A stretch of 8,826 nucleotides of DNA from Nitrososphaera sp. UBA217 (GTDB lineage Archaea > Thermoproteota > Nitrososphaeria > Nitrososphaerales > Nitrososphaeraceae): the NCBI GenBank assembly GCA_002501845.1, contig DAOL01000036.1, positions 19,353 to 28,178 of the forward strand. The letters are read 5' to 3'. The translations under genes were made by a program, and so were the position numbers. Within the stretch, counting starts at the first letter, position 1. Every line of letters starts with the position of its first letter. Positions 4,264 to 8,826 of the stretch are shown here, one piece after another. The notes under the pieces are model-generated. The model did not search any database, was not told the origin of the DNA, and saw only the letters and a program-made list of their open reading frames with translations.

Positions 4264-5286
4264 ATGTCAACAAACTATGATTCGAAAGGAAACGACGAGA
4301 ATAAGAACAACATTAACAAAAACAAGCAAAATGCAAAGTTTGCAGTAGTCGCAGGCATACTTGCAGTCGGAATTTTGGCCGCAGCACTCACAGCAGGCCA
4401 GATGTTCAATGCAGCACTAGCGCAGACCAATTATACCGCGGGTAATGGCACCACGACCGACAGCAGCGGCAGCAAGATTGCTTCCAGCCCCTACTACCAT
4501 GACAATTACGGAGGACAATCTACAGTTTCAACTTCCGGCACAGCTACGACCAAGGTAAAACCAGACAAGTTTTCAATTACAGTAGGAGTTGAAACGAATG
4601 GCACAACAGCTCAAGAAGCAACATCAAAGAATGCCGACTTGATGGCTCAAGTGATAGCGGCTCTGAAAGAGCTTGGCGTGAAGGAAAACGAAATTGGCAC
4701 AAGCAACTTCAACGTCTACCCGATCTACGAATACAGAGAACCATCCAAAGTGTGTATACAGGTTTATCCGCCGCCTCCAGACTGCCAGCCAGGTCAACAA
4801 CTGACGGGCTACCGTGCTTCAAACAGCGTAACAGTGACTCTTGATGCACAAGGAGCTGTTGACGCGGGCAAAGTCATAGACGCGTCGGTTAAGGCAGGAG
4901 CAAACAACATCAATGGAGTATACTTCTTTGTTTCGCCAGAAAAACAAGAGCAGATAAGAGACACCCTGACGAAGGATGCGATACTCAACGCCAGACACCG
5001 AGCAGATGTGGCAGCGGGGGCTCTTGGAATGCAAATCTCCGGCGTACAGTCTGTAAACCTCAATGATGTCTACTTCCCGTATCTCACCAAGAGCTACGAT
5101 GCAGGTGCAGTGGCAGGACAAGCGGCAACGCCTATACTACCAGGAGAGCAAGATCTCACGACTACAGTGAGCGTGGTCTTTTACTTCACCAACGGTACAT
5201 CGACCTCTATAGCACCATCAGGAGCGACCACTACAAAAGATAACACAAACTGCACGAATCCACCAAACGGTCCCATGATTTGTTAG
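4264..5286 (+). CDS. Exported SIMPL-domain (DUF541/YggE-like) protein
   Basis: This 340-residue protein carries a hydrophilic Asn/Lys-rich N-terminus (1-24) and a hydrophobic signal/anchor helix (26-50) ending ALA-Q at 51-54, a good signal-peptidase site. A Thr/Ser/Gly linker (55-85) and a SIMPL domain (about 86-310) follow. Typical SIMPL stretches are seen: the start VSTSGTATTKVKPDKFSITV, the tandem-Lys helix, TSNFNVYPIYEY, TGYRASNSVTVTL, and the C-terminal strand TTTVSVVFYF. SIMPL proteins are exported or envelope proteins; bacterial YggE is linked to oxidative-stress tolerance, but the molecular activity is unknown. Four cysteines occur as two pairs, each exactly ten residues apart (C164/C174 within a Pro-rich insertion, C330/C340 at the extreme C-terminus), suggesting two disulfide loops outside the cell. 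A T-rich stretch follows the stop. Confidence 0.93.
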   Translation: MSTNYDSKGNDENKNNINKNKQNAKFAVVAGILAVGILAAALTAGQMFNAALAQTNYTAGNGTTTDSSGSKIASSPYYHDNYGGQSTVSTSGTATTKVKPDKFSITVGVETNGTTAQEATSKNADLMAQVIAALKELGVKENEIGTSNFNVYPIYEYREPSKVCIQVYPPPPDCQPGQQLTGYRASNSVTVTLDAQGAVDAGKVIDASVKAGANNINGVYFFVSPEKQEQIRDTLTKDAILNARHRADVAAGALGMQISGVQSVNLNDVYFPYLTKSYDAGAVAGQAATPILPGEQDLTTTVSVVFYFTNGTSTSIAPSGATTTKDNTNCTNPPNGPMIC

Positions 5287-5300
5287 AATTGGGATCGATC

Positions 5301-5317
5301 TCTTTTTCTTTCTTCTA
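5301..5317 (+). terminator. T-rich transcription terminator after the SIMPL gene
   Basis: A pyrimidine run, TCTTTTTCTTTCTTCTA, begins 15 bases after the stop at 5286. Archaeal polymerase terminates on such oligo-T stretches without needing a hairpin. Confidence 0.5.
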
Positions 5318-5359
5318 ATGCGTCATGTTAATAACGTATCAGGAGTGAACAAATAATCG

Positions 5360-6031
5360 ATGGGCAAGCTTCCGACCTATGGCATGGCCGGGATTGGCAT
5401 TGCAGCGGCGATTGGATTTGTCTTTGCACTCTCTATCTTTAGTGCAAATTCAGGTATTATCAATCTGGAACAGAGTCGGCAAGAAAAGACAAACGAGCCT
5501 ACTGGCCAAGGGGCTGGTAACAATGGCCCTGCTCCCCTATTTTCCAAGAGCACCGATCAGCCCGCTTCGCCCCAAGAAAACCTTAGCTCGAATCAGCAAG
5601 TGCAGTCTTCATTAGATTTGCGGCCAACATTAGAGTCAATCTTGGCAACGGATCGAAGTAGATTGATATCAAGCGAGATAAGTCCGGGTATGGAATTCGA
5701 AGTACACAAGCCTGTGCTTATGCAGGCCAAATTTGCTAATCAGAACGACGGATTAGTAAAGAATCATACCATCAGCCTGAGCATTAGAAGTGGCGCGGTA
5801 GATTACAGCAATTCGTCAGAAACGACAGAACAAGGCCAATACGACCAGGCGGCTTACTTTAGAGGAGATATTGCGGCGCAAAGCGGCATCGAGCTAGAGT
5901 TGTGCTGGAATCCTGATACGCCTGGAGACTACACAATCTCGCTATCCTCAAATACTCCGCTAGACCTTGCCTCTCCAGAACCCACAAAGCCTGTAGCAAC
6001 AATACCGGTAAAAGTAGTGGCTGCGCTCTGA
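5360..6031 (+). CDS. Membrane-anchored extracytoplasmic beta-rich protein, unknown function
   Basis: This 223-residue protein has an N-terminal membrane helix (about residues 8-30, AGIGIAAAIGFVFALS). A long Gln/Ser/Pro/Asn-rich linker (37-90) with no fold follows, then a beta-rich domain (about 100-223). The end of the domain, LCWNPDTPGDYTISLS then PVATIPVKVV, has the W-x-P...G-D-Y-T pattern of Ig-like extracellular domains seen in archaeal surface proteins. Only one cysteine (C182) is present. The function is unknown. The ATG at 5360 has both a TATA-like TTAATAACG at 5329-5337 and an AGGAGTG ribosome-binding-like site at 5341-5347. The gene follows the SIMPL gene on the same strand after 73 bases, and both products act outside the membrane, so a functional link is possible but unproven. 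Confidence 0.82.
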   Translation: MGKLPTYGMAGIGIAAAIGFVFALSIFSANSGIINLEQSRQEKTNEPTGQGAGNNGPAPLFSKSTDQPASPQENLSSNQQVQSSLDLRPTLESILATDRSRLISSEISPGMEFEVHKPVLMQAKFANQNDGLVKNHTISLSIRSGAVDYSNSSETTEQGQYDQAAYFRGDIAAQSGIELELCWNPDTPGDYTISLSSNTPLDLASPEPTKPVATIPVKVVAAL

Positions 6032-6069
6032 ACGCTGTTTGTCATTTTTAGAGACACGGTCACCAGTCA

Positions 6070-6618
6070 TTAGTGGTATTCCGCAATTTTTTCCACGGGA
6101 TCACCTGTGGGCAACGGAGCATTCCTGTCGACCTTGTATTTGAAAACATCATTGTATTTCATGTCAAGAATGACGTTTCGACCTACTGCTATTATTCTGG
6201 ATTTTGGTACGTCAAACCTATAGTCATGATGTCCGTAGACAACAATCTTGTCGTCTGTTTCCATCATGATATGTCCGACGTGGTCTTCATCTTCTGTCCT
6301 TACACCTTTATTGAACAGTGATTTGGGATATTTTCCTTCGTAAGTTGCTAGATCCATTGGTTCAGCATCTGGACCTATTACTTCTTTATCGGTCGGCAGT
6401 GGGGCGTCCCTAGGCGTCTTGTAGACCACTAATTCCTTAACAGGAAGGTCCACCAGGACGTTTCTGCTGACGAAACTCACGTTAGACTTGGGTATATCAT
6501 ACCTAGTATCCTTTTCCCCAAAAACAACAATCTTATCATCTGTCTCTCTTACAACGTAACCTACGTGCGGTGTATCCTTCGTCATGACGCCCTTATTGAA
6601 GAATTTTCCAGAGGTCAC
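6070..6618 (-). CDS. Tandem PRC-barrel-like repeat protein
   Basis: This 182-residue protein consists of two copies of a roughly 72-residue unit, residues 7-78 and 102-173. They are exactly 95 residues apart without any gap, and 38 of 72 aligned positions are identical. Each copy contains F-N-K-G-V-x-T, H-V-G, ETDDKIVV, R-(Y/F)-D-(I/V)-PKS, V-x-RNV and APLPT. The small-barrel pattern (strand, H-V-G turn, strand, then D-x-PKS) resembles PRC-barrel domains, which occur in RNA-processing and photosynthetic proteins and as stand-alone archaeal proteins. The role here is unknown. The linker (79-101) is acidic and Pro-rich. There is no membrane segment. The start is GTG at 6618; a strong TATA box at 6650-6660 implies a leader of about a dozen bases. 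It converges with the anchored protein gene. Confidence 0.8.
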   Translation of the reverse strand: MTSGKFFNKGVMTKDTPHVGYVVRETDDKIVVFGEKDTRYDIPKSNVSFVSRNVLVDLPVKELVVYKTPRDAPLPTDKEVIGPDAEPMDLATYEGKYPKSLFNKGVRTEDEDHVGHIMMETDDKIVVYGHHDYRFDVPKSRIIAVGRNVILDMKYNDVFKYKVDRNAPLPTGDPVEKIAEYH

Positions 6619-6649
6619 TATTTTGCACCGAAAAAATAGACGTTCATCG

Positions 6650-6660
6650 AATATTTATAG
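6650..6660 (-). promoter_or_regulatory. TATA box for the PRC-barrel-like gene
   Basis: Read on the minus strand this is CTATAAATATT, a near-consensus archaeal TATA box. It begins about 41 bases before the GTG start, so transcription should begin roughly 12-15 bases before the codon; GGTG in that short leader may help the ribosome. Confidence 0.6.
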
Positions 6661-6697
6661 CTGGTGTTCGAGGACACTGCGAAGTATCGGGCCCGAG

Positions 6698-6769
6698 TTA
6701 CCAGTTTCCGTGTGCAGGTCCTGTTAGCTTGACATCTCCTGCCCAAAAATTTTCACAAATGTGATTCAT
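6698..6769 (-). CDS. Possible 23-residue microORF downstream of the WYL-like gene
   Basis: An ATG frame reads MNHICENFWAGDVKLTG then PAHGNW and stops. It lies 19 bases after the stop of the WYL-like gene on the same strand, so it could be translated from the same message. The tryptophan and glycine placement is protein-like, but the length makes chance likely and no Shine-Dalgarno site is evident. I recognise no family. Confidence 0.22.
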   Translation of the reverse strand: MNHICENFWAGDVKLTGPAHGNW

Positions 6770-6788
6770 GCGGATCGCGGAATAACAT

Positions 6789-7097
6789 CTACTTTGCAGA
6801 AGCAATAATGGTGTCCCAATCTTTGTAATTTGCTTCATGGTATTCTCGCGGTCCTGCAAACTTTTGGTCCTTTATCACACGCAGGCCAGATATTTCATCA
6901 ATATTCACGAGCCGCCAATCAGGTATCTTGCCCGAAGATGTCAAGCCTCCTATCTGATAAACCAAGATCTTCCTCTTTCCGGCTTTTATGCCGTAAACGT
7001 GAGGCTCAGCTACTCTTGGGTAGCCCTGATAGGTAAACTCGATGACCTCCTTATTGGCGATTGCATTTCTTATGATGCTAGTGTTCATTTGAGCCAC
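6789..7097 (-). CDS. Small WYL-like stand-alone domain protein
   Basis: This 102-residue protein has the order helix (residues 5-15), strand (IEFTYQGYPRVAEPHVYGI, 19-37), strand (KRKILVYQIGG, 41-51), a loop with PDWRLVNIDEISGL (59-72) and a C-terminal KFAGPREYHEAN tail. The run of I-x-F-x-Y-x-G, R-x-x-x-P-H-x-x-G, then W-R-L-x-x-I-D-x-I is the WYL-domain pattern. That Sm-like domain senses ligands or nucleic acids, usually attached to a helix-turn-helix. Here no DNA-binding domain is attached, so it is probably a stand-alone domain of unknown role, similar from memory to short proteins in many bacteria. Start: GTG at 7097, or the ATG three codons later (7088). An AT-rich GTATAGAA lies just upstream but is too close for an ideal box. 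Confidence 0.72.
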   Translation of the reverse strand: MAQMNTSIIRNAIANKEVIEFTYQGYPRVAEPHVYGIKAGKRKILVYQIGGLTSSGKIPDWRLVNIDEISGLRVIKDQKFAGPREYHEANYKDWDTIIASAK

Positions 7098-7150
7098 GAC
7101 ATTCTATACTTGTAGCACTGCGAGCTGGGGGTCTCGATCCACTGACCAAT

Positions 7151-7181
7151 TATCATCATTCGTTTGTCGATTGTGATGATA
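7151..7181. repeat. 8-bp inverted repeat between the nitroreductase and WYL-like genes
   Basis: TATCATCA at 7151-7158 is the exact reverse complement of TGATGATA at 7174-7181 (15-base spacer). The right arm overlaps a perfect 10-base palindrome, ATGATATCAT, at 7176-7185. It lies in the 219-base gap between the nitroreductase stop (7317) and the WYL-like start. It may be an operator or an RNA hairpin ending the nitroreductase message; an A/T-rich stretch, TTAGATTTTT, follows on the plus strand. Confidence 0.4.
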
Positions 7182-7316
7182 TCATTAGATTTTTCCCGCT
7201 GATAATCTTTATTGTCGATACGTGGCTGAATATGACTGAAAGCCTGCGAATGCGGCTATCCGATCAAACTTTTCATACTAATTCGCCTCTCATTAGGTCC
7301 TATCAGGCACATGCGA

Positions 7317-8826
7317 TCACCCGTTCGATAGAAGTTGACTTTTTGTCAACCTCGCTGCCAGGATTTTCCCTCGCCGAGCTTTGTATGCAGGCATTCCAAC
7401 GCCGACTGCAATCATTGCGGCCTTATTTCTAGCATGTGGACCAAAGGATTCAGTGACCGCATCATCGTAAAAAGTAGATCCGGAGGCTCCCAGGCCTTGC
7501 GCGTAAGAGGAAAGATAGATCTTGCCTGCAACTACTCCCGCTTCAAATTGGCATGCTCTGTAGCCTCGGTTGCCAAGGGTCTTCAAAATCGCATTAATGT
7601 CAGTCATCATGAAAAGGACCGCGCTGGCGTCGCTGAAGAGCGGCTGGCCAAGGCAGAGGTATCCAGACTCGTTTCGGCTGGCTAGCTCGTTCATTGCATC
7701 AAGTTGTTCTAATGACTTGGCGTGCCGGTTATAGAAGTAATGTCCGGGGGCCAGGCCTTCGACTGCATTGGCTATGAGATAGATATCAACTAGACTCTCC
7801 CCTTTAGCAAGAACATCAAGCGGAACGCCTCTGGTTGAGCTAAATAGGATGGTCGATAAATGGTTCTTGGAAATTGGCGAGCGCGAGAACCGTCGGGTTG
7901 AACCCCGAAGCAAAATAACATCGCTCAAGGAATCAAGGTCTTGCCTCTTATCTTGCATGTGTTCTTGAGAAAGGTCTTCTGAAGCGACATTGGTGAACTT
8001 GTTTTTGCTAGAGCTCAGCCATTGCGCGACCTCCTTTGGACTTAGGAGGCTAGATGCATCGTGGAGCTTCCAGATTTCAGGATGTTCTGTTTCCCTTTTG
8101 GAGATAGGAATAATTCTTGGAATGTCAAGAACCGGCAAGGGCTCGGGATCCGGTCTAAAGTCCGATACTTCTGGCCCCTTTACAAGTGAAGAACCCAAGG
8201 GGGCCAGTACCACGGCAGCTTCACTTCTTTGTTCAAGACGAAGGAGATTGTTGACCCCTGCGTCCAAAAATCCGGTCACCAGAGCTGGTTCCACGCCTGC
8301 CGAGATGGCTACTGCAAGGAGGTTAGAAGCGATAACGCCCGAGTCCCAGAACCAGTGACGGTATGAACGATCGCCGTACTTCCATGCGTTTCGCCAAGCA
8401 AAGGATGTAAGCGCTACCGTTACTGCAGAAGACAGTATATTGGGGTTACCTCCAGCCATTTCTGCCAACTTGCTTCTATAGTCTCCGCTGCGTAGCTCTA
8501 CAAGCGAAAAATTGCCTGGGCAAAAGTGATACACTCCTGCAGGTAAGCCTGCGAACTCCTTGGAAATAACGTACAGCTCGATTGGATAGAGAGCGCCTGT
8601 TGCGGAGGCTGCGCGCATGTAATAGGTGCCAGAGTCATATTTCATTTCCCTTGTTATGCCTGCTGAGAAGAATAGGAATTGAGCTAATGCTCGGATGTCA
8701 AGCGGAGACTCGGGCAAAAATGGGCGTACACTGCGAATGCAGGTTAGAGCGTCGGCGGTTGGAATCGGAAAGTCTTGCGGAAGAGGGATTGAAGATAGCT
8801 CCTGATATACCTTGAACGGTCTGGGT
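7317..8826 (-). CDS. SagB/ThcOx-type double nitroreductase, 5' end beyond the window
   Basis: The minus-strand frame is open to the right edge, giving 502 visible residues; the true start lies outside. The TTG at 8717 is not the start, because the codons upstream continue a typical family N-terminus (PFKVYQELSSIPLPQDFPIP, then ALTCIRSVRP). Two nitroreductase-fold domains follow. The first (about residues 40-215) contains FFSAGITRE, RAASATGALYPIELY and SYRHWFWDSGVIASNLL. The second (about 300-480) contains RGSTRRFSRSPI, GYRACQFEAGVVAGKIY and FYDDAVTESFG, with a charged linker between them. SagB/ThcOx proteins are FMN enzymes that oxidise azolines to azoles in thiazole/oxazole-modified peptides, but many homologues stand outside such clusters, and no YcaO cyclodehydratase is visible here. 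The second domain lacks the ALYP-E segment, so the two halves may differ in flavin binding or activity. The length matches the roughly 500-residue tandem subfamily. Confidence 0.93.
   Translation of the reverse strand, partial: PRPFKVYQELSSIPLPQDFPIPTADALTCIRSVRPFLPESPLDIRALAQFLFFSAGITREMKYDSGTYYMRAASATGALYPIELYVISKEFAGLPAGVYHFCPGNFSLVELRSGDYRSKLAEMAGGNPNILSSAVTVALTSFAWRNAWKYGDRSYRHWFWDSGVIASNLLAVAISAGVEPALVTGFLDAGVNNLLRLEQRSEAAVVLAPLGSSLVKGPEVSDFRPDPEPLPVLDIPRIIPISKRETEHPEIWKLHDASSLLSPKEVAQWLSSSKNKFTNVASEDLSQEHMQDKRQDLDSLSDVILLRGSTRRFSRSPISKNHLSTILFSSTRGVPLDVLAKGESLVDIYLIANAVEGLAPGHYFYNRHAKSLEQLDAMNELASRNESGYLCLGQPLFSDASAVLFMMTDINAILKTLGNRGYRACQFEAGVVAGKIYLSSYAQGLGASGSTFYDDAVTESFGPHARNKAAMIAVGVGMPAYKARRGKILAARLTKSQLLSNG

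Noticed and set aside
6618..6647. Nine-codon upstream ORF overlapping the GTG start of the PRC-barrel-like gene
   Set aside because: Its ATG lies between the TATA box and the expected transcription start, so it should not be on the message.
7120..7145. T-arm-like string GGGGTCTCGATCC suggesting a tRNA
   Set aside because: The T-loop lacks the TTC core and no acceptor, D or anticodon arms can be folded around it.
7232..7432. 66-codon plus-strand frame with an AT-rich stretch upstream
   Set aside because: More than half of it is antisense to the end of the nitroreductase gene, and the translation is Ser/Arg/Leu-rich without features.
1..8826. Search for CRISPR arrays, insertion sequences or phage/plasmid genes
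   Set aside because: No regularly spaced repeats, transposase motifs, terminal inverted repeats or integrase-like proteins were seen.

Overview
The window reads as chromosomal DNA of an ammonia-oxidising soil archaeon of the Nitrososphaera type (Nitrososphaeria/Thaumarchaeota). The clues are a base composition near 48% GC by eye, many short single-gene transcription units with A/T-rich archaeal TATA-like boxes about 25-30 bases before the start codon (leaderless layout), AGG/AGA arginine codons, and several protein types I associate with this group: a roadblock-like small protein, a SIMPL exported protein with an ALA-Q signal end, tandem PRC-barrel-like repeats and a charged 58-residue protein. 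This placement is inference; no rRNA or tRNA is present to confirm it.

Layout. Bases 1-500 hold a 26-residue membrane microprotein (62-142) and a convergent 61-residue hydrophilic protein. A Dps-type ferritin (505-1038) converges on a stand-alone diiron metallo-beta-lactamase domain (1059-1832), giving an iron/oxygen-handling corner. Upstream of the latter on the same strand is a 51-residue charged protein (1907-2062), divergent from a roadblock-like gene (2136-2501). Then come a 40-residue Cys/His zinc-finger-like protein (2562-2684), an unknown 84-residue protein with a very good TATA box, and a 58-residue charged helical protein (3272-3448). The latter is divergent from a second copy of the 26-residue membrane microprotein (3575-3655). 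Bases 3656-4263 are ambiguous, with competing weak reading frames on both strands. The second half carries two genes for exported or anchored proteins (SIMPL, 4264-5286; anchored beta-rich protein, 5360-6031). It continues on the minus strand with a tandem PRC-barrel-like protein, a WYL-like protein, and the 3' part of a SagB/ThcOx-type double nitroreductase whose start lies beyond the right edge.

The genes do not form one obvious operon; most look individually transcribed. The most striking signal is the pair of 26-residue membrane microproteins 3.4 kb apart. They share 19 of 26 residues, yet 11 of those 19 shared residues use different synonymous codons, which indicates selection on the peptide. 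Several other very small genes (40, 51 and 58 residues) are supported by composition, motifs and promoter position. I saw no CRISPR array, insertion sequence, tRNA or rRNA.
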